Assembly: GCF_021043365.1 (NCBI RefSeq)
Contig: NZ_JAJNDU010000001.1
Location: 1,388,164 to 1,452,163 of the forward strand
Source: Sphingomonas sp. IC-11
GTDB taxonomy: Bacteria > Pseudomonadota > Alphaproteobacteria > Sphingomonadales > Sphingomonadaceae
DNA: 64,000 nucleotides
Reading direction: 5' to 3'
Shown: one piece after another, positions 37,801-46,140 of the stretch
Layout: each line of letters opens with the position of its first letter
Numbering within the stretch: the stretch's first letter is position 1
The notes under the pieces: model-generated
Databases searched by the model: none
What the model was told of the DNA's origin: nothing
Seen by the model: the letters and a program-made list of their open reading frames with translations, nothing else
Made by a program: the position numbers and the translations under genes

Positions 37801-38322
37801 TTCCGCTGTAACAAGCAGATCCCCCAGCGTACCGCGAGCGAGGACCGCTTCCTCGCGCGCCTCGACGGGTCGGAAACCCGGAACAAGTCCGGCTTCCGCC
37901 GGGAAGGCTGCCAAAAGCCCCTGGCAGAAGCCGTGAATGGTCTGAATGCGAAGGCCACCCCCGGGCGCGTCGAGAACCTTGGCAAACAGAGTTCGCGCCC
38001 TGTCTCGCTGCGCAGGATCTCCTGGCTCCCCAAGCGCGATGAGGTCCGCAAACAGATCGCGATCCTTCATTCGCACCCATGCGGCCAATCGCTGGCTGAC
38101 GCGGGCCGCCATTTCGGCGGCACCCGCCTTGGTGAACGTCAGGCACAGGATCGCCGAAGGTTCCACGCCCCTGAGAAGCAACCGGAATACGCGGGCAGAC
38201 AGCACCTGTGTCTTGCCCGTACCGGCCGAGGCGGAAAGCCACACATGCGCGTCGGGCGCGCTGGCCCGGCGCTGCTCACCTCTCAGCGGGGGAAGGGGGC
38301 GGGCGCCCGAGGAACTGCTCAC
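34873..38322 (-). CDS. addA: double-strand break repair helicase-nuclease AddA
   Basis: UvrD-type helicase subunit of AddAB, which resects double-strand ends for RecA loading. It has 1149 residues. Walker A is ASAGTGKT (31-38) and the helicase core includes VLIDEAQDTN and RVMTAHGAKGLQAPIVIL. The C-terminal RecB-like nuclease has ITGTVDRLLVTPERVQLVDFKTGR. It is 27 bases after addB, so both subunits are made together. Confidence 0.95.
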   Translation of the reverse strand: MSSSSGARPLPPLRGEQRRASAPDAHVWLSASAGTGKTQVLSARVFRLLLRGVEPSAILCLTFTKAGAAEMAARVSQRLAAWVRMKDRDLFADLIALGEPGDPAQRDRARTLFAKVLDAPGGGLRIQTIHGFCQGLLAAFPAEAGLVPGFRPVEAREEAVLARGTLGDLLVTAEEEGRAGPLEAIGKLSIRLGEAGAERYLNDCARAAAALENLPAGIQPWLRRELDLPAGDVEDHIRDACGDDSIDRAALELIGALNRGWGGKKGSSRADTIATWLSAGTEQRAATLDQLHLVWAKTDGVPRSFVKGQAPADPEYADLAMRLHGTCGELLALRVRAAYADLLAEALTVGREYARAYSAAKRRRGLVDFDDLIGATVRLLEVPGIGDWVRFKLDQTTEHVLIDEAQDTNVAQWRIVRALVDEYFVGRGVYAPSMRTLFTVGDHKQAIFGFQGTDPINFRAAEMHFARKAALVAGDDRMPADERGLPFEQLSLVSSFRSTRPVLEFVDAAVEALGSEALGLDAAMPPHASEVPGPGCVEVWPPIAVGNAEDDGGDEEWIDDAVRANATRIAREIRAWLDSGAILESKGRPIRPEDIMVLVKRRGEIAQLLVARLYAEGVPVAGVDRLRLNAPLAVQDLLAAIRFVLQPEDDLSLANLLVSPLIGWSQEELLARAVPRTGSLWRHLSEHHRDLLGPLDRMLARADFTTPYRFLEEILSGPLEGRRRLLSRLGEEARDPIEELLSAALDFETTATPSLQRFLDWFDRGEVEVKREAEGALSAVRVMTAHGAKGLQAPIVILADATADPTATRGGTLMWTPDGSTAPIPVIPPRPPELAGSIADVAAQVETRELQEHWRLFYVAATRAEERLVIAGSLSVKYRNGPPEASWYAAARRAFDALGVPEGDTRVFRGIRPDDPVPLQSPGTTETSEAEPLPAWARTPAAPEARPPRPLAPSSIGEDAVADPPPTPAMRAAAERGRLIHGLFERLPAVPAESRRAAADRWLLQVGQVSDPDERSDVIETVCGILADPESAPLFGPSSLGEAPISAVVEGGLVITGTVDRLLVTPERVQLVDFKTGRFAPAGLDAVPIYHVRQMAAYVAALSVIFPDRPVEASLLYTSAPLLIHLPESLLATHKPGLTRAEQSLPVGR

Positions 38323-38349
38323 TTGGAAGTGCGATCCGCTTGGGCAAAC

Positions 38350-41286
38350 TTAGTTGTCACGGCCATACCATTCATCGCGACGCATCAACTGATCATATTC
38401 GGCGTAGGGCGCATATTCGGGATGAAGCTTGGCCACGAACGCTTCGTCGCCAGTGAGCCATCGCGTCGTCGCTTCCGCGAACACGGCGCGGGCCCGATCG
38501 ACGAACTCGCTGGTGATGATCCGGTCGTTCTTTCCGTTTGGATCGACCGGCGTGCTTACGCTTCCGAATGATGAGTCGCGGTTTTTGGCCAGCGACCAAT
38601 ATTCAAAGGCACCTGCTTTGCCCGTGATACTAGCAAACCCACCCGCCTCCGCGATCGCGCCGAGCAGTCCGAGCTGCATTGAAAAGCCAGCTCGAACGGC
38701 CGCGGCGGAAGGCGCCTTGCCGGTCTTGTAGTCGACGATTGCCAGCATTCCGTCCGGCAGAAGATCGATGCGATCGAACCGGCCCGAAAGTTCGATGCCG
38801 GCAATCGTCGCCATGCCATTCCCCTCCGCGGCAAGCACCTTGCGCCCGGCTTTCTGCTCATCCGCCATGCGCTGAGCGATCCACTCCACTGCGGCAAGCA
38901 GCCGGGGTTGCCAAAGAGCCCGAACCAGCGGGTGGGTACCGGGATCACCCAGCATCTCGATCGCGAGCGGCCCAAGAGCGTCCACCCGACAGCCGGTATC
39001 CCGCGCCCATCTCTCCAAAACGCTGTGGACGGCGGTCCCGCGCCATGCGGCAGTCGGATCCGCATCGACCGGATCAAGTGCCGCAAGTCGAAGGATCCTG
39101 TGGGCATAGAAGGCGAACGGATCGGCCTTCAAGCGATCGACCTGAGTTACGGACATAGCCAGCGGGCGTAGTGCGGCGGGTGGATTGGGCGCCGGCCGAG
39201 CGGCGGGTTGGGGCGTGCCGCCGTCGTCAATCAGCCGGCTCCAGCCTTCGAGCCGTCGATCGCGTGCACGATCGAACTCATCGCCCGCCATTGCTGCGAG
39301 CCGCAGCCATAAGCGCGACGGGATCGCCGGTGCGCGAGCATCCCTGCGCGAACGTGTGATGAGCACGTTGGGCGCACCAAGCCCCTGTCCGAAATCATGC
39401 GCGGCAACACCGATCGCCCTTTCAAGTCCGGGAAGACCAAGGGCAACGCGGATGCGCGGAGCCAACCAAGGGTCCGGCGCAGTACTTCCCGGCCAGACTC
39501 CCTCATTTAATCCGCTGAGGATCATCAGGTCCGCCGATTGGAGGCGGGCTTCGATCAGGCCGTAAATGGCGAGCCGCGGGTGCCCGCCTTGCGGCGGTCG
39601 AATCGCGATCTCGTCCATCAGCAGGCGCAACGTGGGCGCCAGTTCCTGGGGCGTTACATTGGCGGGCCCCAGCGCTGCCTCGGCCTCCAGCTCGGTGAGC
39701 AGGTCGGCCGCCGCTCGTCCCGCTGGACCGCTCCAGGCGTCCTCGCCGGCCAGCGCGCTTGCCGCATTGCGCAACGCCGCGATCAGGACCGGCAGGGGCG
39801 CGGCGCCATCTCCGAACGATGCTGCGAGCGGATCGAGCAATGGACGCAGCTCCGCCCACCACGCGCCCGTACGATCGCCGAGGTGCGCTTCGATCCCGTC
39901 CAGCCCAGGCGCAGGCCTTGGACCTCGCAGGCTCCGGTCCAATCGCCGTACACCCTCTAGCCAAGCGCCCCGCCTCTCACCAGCGCGCACCAGTGGATGC
40001 TTCAGCAACGTGAGGAGCGCGAGGGGCGCAAAACGGTCGGTCGCCGCCTCTATGATAGCGGTCAGCAATGTGCCTGGTGGCGTGATCGACAGGGGACGGC
40101 CGGCGCTGTCGTCAACGTCCAGTCCCCAGCGCGCACAATGCGCCGAGACGCGACGCGCCAGCGCACGGTCTGGTGTCACGAGGGCGGCGGTGCGGCCCCG
40201 GTCTTCCACCGCTTCCCGCAGCGCAAGGGCGACGGCTTGCGCTTCCTCTGCAGGACTGGAGAGCTCCGCGATCCGCACCCCTGCAAGTTGGCGCTGCTGC
40301 GGCCGCAACTCGGTCCAGCGAGCAGTGTAGTCCGCCGGCGCAAGCGCGGTTGCGATCGTTCTGCCACGTGCAGCAGAGGCATCATGGTCGCTGCCGTCGG
40401 GCCAAAGCGCGACATCGTCGCGCGCGAACCCCATTCGCGACAGCAGCTGCTTGAGATGAAACTGCGGATGCACCTCGATTGACCGGGCTGTCCGGCCAGT
40501 GATCGGATGGGGCTGATGAGGGCCGAGCGCCTGCCACTCGACCTCCTCCATCGCGCGGTCCAGACCGGCAAGCACGACCAGTCCGTTATCCAGCTTCGCT
40601 ATCCGGCCGAGCAGCGCAGCCACGGCCGGCGCCGCATCCGTAATGCCGGCGGCGCAAACGAAACCCGCCGGGCCGCCCTGCCCCCAACGCTCCTCCAACC
40701 GCCGCAACAGTATGACTCGGCGGGCCGAGCTGTCGATCCGGCCCATTCGGGCAAGCTCCGCCGGCCAGTGATCCAGCACCACCCGAAACAGCTCCAGCGC
40801 CTCGCGCCAGTGCTCGGTCAAGTCCCCAAGATCCAGCTCCGCAAGGCGGCCGGGATCCACCTCTTCAACGATCAGCTGGTCAAGGGTACTCGCCAGTTCG
40901 CCCGCCAACCGGACGGCCTCTGCCGTATCCAATGCGGGCTTGGCCTGCTTGACCAGGCGAGCCAGGATCATGCGACGACCAAGCACCGAGACGGCAGGCG
41001 GCGGCGGATCAGCTGCGTCGGCAGGATCGAGCGCCGCCCCGATCGCTTCGCCAAGGTCATCCGCGCCGATGGCCACGAGACGCGGCAACACCAACGCACC
41101 ACCGCGCGCGCGCACAAAGGCGTTGGTGACTGCGAGCTTCGCTCGATTGTTCGGCAGCAGAACCAGCCCGCGCGCCAAGCCTAGCGGATCGTCGCCGAAG
41201 CGCCGGATCAGCCCGGCGACCAATGCATCAGCAAAGGCGCGGTGGGGAGGAATGGTGAAGAGCCGAGGCCCTCTCCGCTCACCCAT
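38350..41286 (-). CDS. addB: double-strand break repair protein AddB
   Basis: Second subunit of AddAB, 978 residues. The N-terminal inactivated helicase-like region begins LFTIPPHRAFADALVAGLI and the C-terminal nuclease has GRFDRIDLLPDGMLAIVDYKTGK (PD-(D/E)XK type). It overlaps the murU gene by 8 bases and precedes addA, as in many alphaproteobacteria. Confidence 0.95.
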   Translation of the reverse strand: MGERRGPRLFTIPPHRAFADALVAGLIRRFGDDPLGLARGLVLLPNNRAKLAVTNAFVRARGGALVLPRLVAIGADDLGEAIGAALDPADAADPPPPAVSVLGRRMILARLVKQAKPALDTAEAVRLAGELASTLDQLIVEEVDPGRLAELDLGDLTEHWREALELFRVVLDHWPAELARMGRIDSSARRVILLRRLEERWGQGGPAGFVCAAGITDAAPAVAALLGRIAKLDNGLVVLAGLDRAMEEVEWQALGPHQPHPITGRTARSIEVHPQFHLKQLLSRMGFARDDVALWPDGSDHDASAARGRTIATALAPADYTARWTELRPQQRQLAGVRIAELSSPAEEAQAVALALREAVEDRGRTAALVTPDRALARRVSAHCARWGLDVDDSAGRPLSITPPGTLLTAIIEAATDRFAPLALLTLLKHPLVRAGERRGAWLEGVRRLDRSLRGPRPAPGLDGIEAHLGDRTGAWWAELRPLLDPLAASFGDGAAPLPVLIAALRNAASALAGEDAWSGPAGRAAADLLTELEAEAALGPANVTPQELAPTLRLLMDEIAIRPPQGGHPRLAIYGLIEARLQSADLMILSGLNEGVWPGSTAPDPWLAPRIRVALGLPGLERAIGVAAHDFGQGLGAPNVLITRSRRDARAPAIPSRLWLRLAAMAGDEFDRARDRRLEGWSRLIDDGGTPQPAARPAPNPPAALRPLAMSVTQVDRLKADPFAFYAHRILRLAALDPVDADPTAAWRGTAVHSVLERWARDTGCRVDALGPLAIEMLGDPGTHPLVRALWQPRLLAAVEWIAQRMADEQKAGRKVLAAEGNGMATIAGIELSGRFDRIDLLPDGMLAIVDYKTGKAPSAAAVRAGFSMQLGLLGAIAEAGGFASITGKAGAFEYWSLAKNRDSSFGSVSTPVDPNGKNDRIITSEFVDRARAVFAEATTRWLTGDEAFVAKLHPEYAPYAEYDQLMRRDEWYGRDN

Positions 41287-42031
41287 CGATCAACAGCGCT
41301 TCCGCCCTGGCGATTGCGGCAGGTGTGCCAACATCGACCCATAGACCCTGATGGACAACGCCATAGGCGCGGCCCGCGGCGATTGCCCGTTCCCAGAACA
41401 GCATCGTGGAAAACGGACCTTCAGGCGCATCCACAAGGATTGCGGGGTTGAGGATTTGCACACCGATAAACACGAATGGTGCGAGCCGTCCTGGACGTCG
41501 GCGCGCGGTGATCCGGCCATCCGCGCCGATGTGAAAATCGCCCTGCCCCCTGTGACAATGCGCGCGTGCTAACGGGACCAGGAGCAGCAGGACGTCCATT
41601 TCTGCCGGGTTCCACCGCGCGGCCAGAAGCGAGAGGGCGTCGATGGGTCCGTCCAGCCAGTAATTGTCACTGTTAACGACAAAGATCGGGTCTGTGCCAA
41701 GCAGTGGCTTGGCCTTCATCAGCCCGCCGCCTGTCTCCAGAAGCTGCGCACGCTCATCGGAGATCTCGATCTCGATGCCCTCGATGGATGACAGATGTCC
41801 TTCCAACGTATCCGCGAGGTAATGGGCGTTGACCACCGCCCGCTTCACGCCCGCGGCGCGGAGATGATCAAGCGTGTGATCCAGCAGTGTTTTGCCGGCC
41901 ACTTCAATCAACGGCTTGGGCCGCGTTGTGGTCAGTGGCCGCATACGCTTTCCGAGGCCGGCAGCCATGACCATCGCCGTCTCGGGCATGTAGGCCTCGA
42001 TTTCCGGCCGGATCAAACGCGGCTTAATCAT
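41279..42031 (-). CDS. murU: MurU-like N-acetylmuramate alpha-1-phosphate uridylyltransferase
   Basis: Nucleotidyltransferase of 250 residues, probably making UDP-MurNAc from MurNAc-1-phosphate in peptidoglycan recycling. The G-rich UTP loop is AAGLGKRMRPLT (residues 23-34), with RPKPLIEVAGKTLLDH and the metal Asp in FVVNSDNYW. The start used is the ATG of an ATGA junction; MPETAMVMAAGLG at residue 15 is an alternative. Its first ~90 codons lie inside the 293-bp tandem duplication. The kinase AmgK is encoded upstream, which supports the pathway call. Confidence 0.88.
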   Translation of the reverse strand: MIKPRLIRPEIEAYMPETAMVMAAGLGKRMRPLTTTRPKPLIEVAGKTLLDHTLDHLRAAGVKRAVVNAHYLADTLEGHLSSIEGIEIEISDERAQLLETGGGLMKAKPLLGTDPIFVVNSDNYWLDGPIDALSLLAARWNPAEMDVLLLLVPLARAHCHRGQGDFHIGADGRITARRRPGRLAPFVFIGVQILNPAILVDAPEGPFSTMLFWERAIAAGRAYGVVHQGLWVDVGTPAAIARAEALLIDG

Positions 42032-42051
42032 TTTGCGCTCAGTAGCAGTGG
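41759..42051. repeat. tandem duplication, copy 1 (inside full-length murU)
   Basis: This 293-bp segment is repeated directly after it, at 42052-42344. I count six mismatches between copies, three silent and three that change an amino acid (Thr/Ala, Thr/Arg, Glu/Lys). Copy 1 spans the end of the truncated ORF and the first part of the intact murU gene. Confidence 0.95.
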
Positions 42052-42324
42052 GGAGATCTCGATCTCGATACCCTTGATGGATGACAGATGTCCTTCCAAC
42101 CTATCCGCGAGATAATGGGCGTTGACCACCGCCCGCTTCACGCCCGCGGCGCGGAGATGATCAAGCGTGTGATCCAGCAGTGTTTTGCCGGCCACTTCAA
42201 TCAACGGCTTGGGCCGCGTTGCGGTCAGTGGCCGCATACGCTTTCCGAGGCCGGCAGCCATGACCATCGCCGTCTCGGGCATGTAGGCCTCGATTTCCGG
42301 CCGGATCAAACGCGGCTTGATCAT
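42028..42324 (-). pseudogene. truncated duplicate of murU, 98 aa
   Basis: N-terminal half of the adjacent nucleotidyltransferase, created by the tandem duplication. It starts at an ATGA junction with amgK, carries the intact loop AAGLGKRMRPLT and then RPKPLIEVAGK, but after GIEIEIS it joins the copied amgK tail PLLLSAK and stops. It lacks the metal-binding Asp and the sugar-phosphate half, so it cannot be an active enzyme by itself. Its stop again forms ATGA with the intact murU start, so the translated chain is unbroken. It could be junk or an interfering fragment. Confidence 0.85.
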
Positions 42325-42344
42325 TTTGCGCTCAGTAGCAGTGG
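42052..42344. repeat. tandem duplication, copy 2 (amgK 3' end plus truncated murU)
   Basis: This is the second 293-bp unit, abutting copy 1 without spacer. Because 293 is not a multiple of three, the duplicated reading frame ends quickly. The unit includes the last ~20 bases of amgK and the murU start, so the start/stop overlap is regenerated at the internal junction. Confidence 0.95.
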
Positions 42345-43304
42345 ATCGCCGCGCAATTCGACGGGAATGTTGGCGTCGAACCAACGTGCAACCGGCGCAA
42401 GTTCAGGGCAAGCCAAGTCACGTTCCAGATAGGACCAGACCCTGGGACAAAGGCTGGGATAGCGGTCCTTGCCGTCGCGCTTCCAAAGACGAGTGAATAT
42501 GCCGATGATCTTGGCATTTCGCTGCGCGCCGAGGACATGGTAGGCGCGCATAAAGCCCTCGCCCTCACCCGTCGCGCTTCGATAACGCTCCAGCATCGCC
42601 TGCTCCAGCGCAGGATCCACGTCACGCCGGGCGTCCTGCAGCAGTGACACCAAGTCGTAAGCGGCATGTCCGGCGAGCGCATCTTGGAAGTCTAGCAACC
42701 CCAAGGAACGGGACGCACCGACCAGCATCAGATTTTCCACGTGATAATCGCGAAGCACGGTGACCGCCCGATCGCAACTCACATGGTGCAGAACGGCGTC
42801 CCACGCATCGACATACCCGGCCGTGTCGACGGCCAGCCCCACCGTCGGGCAATACCATTCGACCAGAAGCGCCGCCTCGCGTTGCAGCTCCGCCCGATCA
42901 TACGCGCGCCAGGCGCCCGCCGGGTGATCGCGGAGCGCGACGAGAACGTCGACCGCATTGGCATACAGGGTGCTCGCAGCGCCAGGATCAGCATCAATCG
43001 CCTCGCGCATGCGATCGTTGCCGAAATCTTCGATAAGGACGAGCCCGTGCGCCTCATCGATGGCGTGGATCTTTGGGGCTCCGAACCCGCGATCCGTCAG
43101 CCATTTCGCCACCGCTATGAACGGTCGCGGGTCCTCATGTGGCGGAGGCGCGTCCATCAGCACGGCGGTGCGCGCACCGTCGACAACACGAAAATAGCGT
43201 CGGAACGAGGCATCACCGGCTAGCGGTAGCACCGTTGCTCCGCCCCATCCGTGCGCAGCGAGAAAGGTGTGCGCTTCGGCGGGCGGCGTCATGTCTAGGA
43301 CCAT
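42321..43304 (-). CDS. amgK: AmgK-like cell-wall sugar kinase (APH fold)
   Basis: Aminoglycoside-phosphotransferase-fold kinase of 327 residues, probably phosphorylating MurNAc/GlcNAc at C1 in the recycling route that bypasses MurA. Features are LAGDASFRRYFRV (nucleotide loop), the catalytic LRDYHVENLML (D-H-x2-N) and GLLDFQDALAGH (metal Asp). The ATG at 43304 overlaps tsaE by 10 bases; ATG at 43292 is also possible. Pairing with MurU makes recycling more likely than antibiotic modification. Confidence 0.88.
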   Translation of the reverse strand: MVLDMTPPAEAHTFLAAHGWGGATVLPLAGDASFRRYFRVVDGARTAVLMDAPPPHEDPRPFIAVAKWLTDRGFGAPKIHAIDEAHGLVLIEDFGNDRMREAIDADPGAASTLYANAVDVLVALRDHPAGAWRAYDRAELQREAALLVEWYCPTVGLAVDTAGYVDAWDAVLHHVSCDRAVTVLRDYHVENLMLVGASRSLGLLDFQDALAGHAAYDLVSLLQDARRDVDPALEQAMLERYRSATGEGEGFMRAYHVLGAQRNAKIIGIFTRLWKRDGKDRYPSLCPRVWSYLERDLACPELAPVARWFDANIPVELRGDPLLLSAK

Positions 43305-43747
43305 CGGCGCTCCCATGCCGCGGGCGTTTCCCAAGTCAAGCGCCGCGCGCCGTCTGGTTCAATGGCGAGTGTAAGTCGTAGCGCATCCGGCCATGCTCCC
43401 GCACCCGCACGGTCCGGCCATTCCACCACCAGCGCAGAGTCAAGCAAGGCTTCATCCAGGCCGAGCTCCTCGAGCTCATGCGAACCATCCAGCCGATAAA
43501 GATCGACGTGGAGGACAGGAAGTCGCACCTCCGGGGGGTCATAGGGCTGAACGATGGCGAAGCTGGGGCTCGGCGCCTCCCCGATGAGGCCGAGGCCGGC
43601 CAGCAACCCGCGCGCGATGCTCGTCTTTCCCGCGCCAAGCGGACCGGAAAGAGCGATGACGTCGCCCGGCTGAATCATCGTCGCGAGACGAGCACCGACA
43701 GCTTCGGTTTCGACCGCATCGGCCAGGCGACAGCTCCCAATCGTCAT
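43295..43747 (-). CDS. tsaE: tRNA threonylcarbamoyladenosine biosynthesis ATPase TsaE
   Basis: P-loop ATPase that works with TsaB-TsaD to make the t6A modification at tRNA position 37. It has 150 residues. Walker A is GPLGAGKTSIARGLL (about residues 35-49), followed by SPSFAIVQPYDP and HVDLYRLDGSHELEELGLDE, the standard TsaE signature. It overlaps divL by 4 bases. Confidence 0.95.
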   Translation of the reverse strand: MTIGSCRLADAVETEAVGARLATMIQPGDVIALSGPLGAGKTSIARGLLAGLGLIGEAPSPSFAIVQPYDPPEVRLPVLHVDLYRLDGSHELEELGLDEALLDSALVVEWPDRAGAGAWPDALRLTLAIEPDGARRLTWETPAAWERRWS

Positions 43748-46077
43748 CGCGGCAGCTCTGCTTTTACCAAGGTTCCCACGCCAAGTTCGCTGACCAGCGA
43801 GATATTACCGCCATGCGCTTCGACAAACTGTTTTGCCAAAGGAAGGCCGAGATCCAGCGCGCGCACGCCGCGTGTTGTCGTGGGCTGGGCGAACCGGTCG
43901 AACGCATGCCGCGCGGCGTCCTCGTCCATCCCGCCGCCATCGTCCGACACGATGATGCGGGCCGTCTCTTCCTCGCCATCCACGTGAAGCAACACCCGCC
44001 CCCCTGAAACGGTGGCATTGATGGCGTGCCGAAGCAGATGCTCCACTGTCTCTCGGATACGCCGAGGGTCTCCGTTCACCTGCCCTGCACTCGGGTCGAT
44101 CTCTACCGCGAAGTCGATGTCTCTCTCCCCGGCCGCTCCTTGCACCGCCGCAGCTGCCGAGCGCGCGATGTCCCCAAGATCGACCATTTCCCGCTTCAAG
44201 GGCATGTCACGCTCGCCCTGCGTCAGATCGAGCACTTCATCGATCAGCAGGCCAAGGCGACTGACCGATTCGAGGATCGCGACCACATATTGATCCGCCT
44301 GCTGGGTCAGCTTGCCGGCATAGCCGGCGTGCAACATTTCTGCGAAGCCGCTGATCGACGTCAGCGGTGTCCGCAATTCGTAGCTCATGTTGGCAACGAA
44401 CGCCGTCTTTACCTTGTTGGCAGCCTCAAGCGCCGCGGCGCGATCGCGTAGCGCCTGTTCGGCGCGACGGCTATCGCTGATGTCCAGCATCGTGAACAGT
44501 GCGTTGCCATCTGGCAGAGGCACCGCCGCGAACGCAAAGTGGCGACCATCCGCGAGTGCCACCCGCCCGTTCCGCTGCTGCCGATCAGTAGTGGCGGAAC
44601 GGACAAGATCCGTCACCAGCGTCGCGCGATTGGGCGTACGCAGCTTGGGCGCAATCTTCTCCGCCACCGCATCGACCCGCGGGTGGCTGCTGAGGAACTC
44701 CTCCTCGAACTCCCAAAGCGCGCGGAACCGATTGTTCCACAACTGAAGCCGACCGTCAGCGGCGAACACGCCGAGCGCTTCAAAGAGATTGTCGAACGTG
44801 GCGGTTCTCACCCGAAGCAGGGTGTCCCTGGCAGAGGCGAGTTGCACCTCTTCCGTCCGATCTTCGAAAATCAGCAGCAGGCCGCCGTCAGGCAGCAGTT
44901 GCGCAAGCACCCGAATGTGCACCCCGCCCGGCAGGTGCCAGGTTTCCTCAGTCGCCGCATCCGTACGGGTGAACCAGTCGCGGCGCTCGGCTTTCCAGCC
45001 CGGAAAATCCCGCACCTCTGGCAACCGGTTCGCTTCTCGCATGCGCTCAAGCACCCGATCGAACTCGGGCCGATCGGCCATCCACTCGCTGCGCATCGCG
45101 AACATGCGCCGGAACGGCTGGTTGCAGAACACCATTGACCGGTCGCGTCCAAACTGAGCCACGCCGGCGGAAAGCCGATCAAGCATGGCGCGCTGTGCAA
45201 CGGCAAACCGCTGTTCGCGAGCGCGAGCCTCTTCGAGTTCCTCGACATCGATGGCGAAACCCGCGACGCCCCCGCCTGGCAACGGAACATCGTAAAGCTG
45301 CATCGAACGGCGAGCACCGCCGATGGTCGCGGGAAGCACGCGGACCTCCGGCCGGCCAGACTCTCGCGCGGCCGTGGCACCGGCGAGTGGGCCACCCTGG
45401 CCGGATCCCTCGATCAACTCCAAGCCGCGTGCAACAACGTCCGCAGCGTCCGCGCCTTCCACCGCCTGAACATAGGCCGTGTTGACCATCGACAGCCGCA
45501 GGTCTGGTCCGCGGTACCACATGGGCAGAGGGGCCGCTTCGATCAGGCCGGTCAATGCATGGAACGCGTCGCGAACCTCGGCCTGCTCGATCGCCAGTCG
45601 CTCCACCTCTTCCTGTGCTTCGCTGGCGTCATGTACCCAGATCACCACGTCCGAACTTCCCGTGCCCACCGGGGCTCGGGCACCGCGCAGCATCAGCGTG
45701 CGCGCGGCCCCGCGCGGGCGTACCTGTCGCACGAATGGCTTGCCCGAGCGCTGGACCGTCATCACGTCCGAGAGAAGCTGCTCGGCATCCCGCGGATCAA
45801 GTCCGCCGCCCGCCGCGCTTAATCCATCGAAGTCGGTCGGCGGCTGAACAAGGCCGAACAGGTCCGCAATCCGTGGAGGCATCTCCAGTCGATGGTCCGC
45901 GCGCACCAGAATCGGCTGCATCGGCGCGCCCGCCAGCAATCCTTCGGCGAGTTGCAGCCGCGCCCGCTGATCCGCTGCCGACGCAAGCGCTCTCAAGCCG
46001 CGGTTGAGCACCATGGTAGCCGCGCCCACCAGCAACAACAGGACGGCGCCGGCGGCGATCAACATGGGCGTGGTCAA
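43744..46077 (-). CDS. divL: DivL-like atypical sensor kinase with Tyr at the phospho-acceptor site
   Basis: 777-residue membrane protein: one N-terminal helix (MLIAAGAVLLLLVGAATMVL), several PAS domains (about residues 80-545), an HisKA-like helix and a HATPase domain. The H-box reads ANMSYELRTPL, with Tyr566 where kinases have His. This is the hallmark of Caulobacter DivL, which controls the cell-cycle kinase CckA without being a normal kinase. N-box (LLRHAINATVSGG) and G-box (SDDGGGMDEDA) are recognisable. Context with tsaE also matches; the role in CckA-CtrA control is inferred. Confidence 0.85.
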   Translation of the reverse strand: MTTPMLIAAGAVLLLLVGAATMVLNRGLRALASAADQRARLQLAEGLLAGAPMQPILVRADHRLEMPPRIADLFGLVQPPTDFDGLSAAGGGLDPRDAEQLLSDVMTVQRSGKPFVRQVRPRGAARTLMLRGARAPVGTGSSDVVIWVHDASEAQEEVERLAIEQAEVRDAFHALTGLIEAAPLPMWYRGPDLRLSMVNTAYVQAVEGADAADVVARGLELIEGSGQGGPLAGATAARESGRPEVRVLPATIGGARRSMQLYDVPLPGGGVAGFAIDVEELEEARAREQRFAVAQRAMLDRLSAGVAQFGRDRSMVFCNQPFRRMFAMRSEWMADRPEFDRVLERMREANRLPEVRDFPGWKAERRDWFTRTDAATEETWHLPGGVHIRVLAQLLPDGGLLLIFEDRTEEVQLASARDTLLRVRTATFDNLFEALGVFAADGRLQLWNNRFRALWEFEEEFLSSHPRVDAVAEKIAPKLRTPNRATLVTDLVRSATTDRQQRNGRVALADGRHFAFAAVPLPDGNALFTMLDISDSRRAEQALRDRAAALEAANKVKTAFVANMSYELRTPLTSISGFAEMLHAGYAGKLTQQADQYVVAILESVSRLGLLIDEVLDLTQGERDMPLKREMVDLGDIARSAAAAVQGAAGERDIDFAVEIDPSAGQVNGDPRRIRETVEHLLRHAINATVSGGRVLLHVDGEEETARIIVSDDGGGMDEDAARHAFDRFAQPTTTRGVRALDLGLPLAKQFVEAHGGNISLVSELGVGTLVKAELPR

Positions 46078-46140
46078 GAAAGAGGCGAGTCCGTGATGAT
46101 GTCCGCTACTTCTACGCCCGCAGGCCGCAAAGTGAACAGC

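Noticed and set aside
42321-43304. Aminoglycoside resistance gene
   Set aside because: The APH-type fold is shared with AmgK. Adjacency to murU points to cell-wall sugar recycling rather than drug modification.
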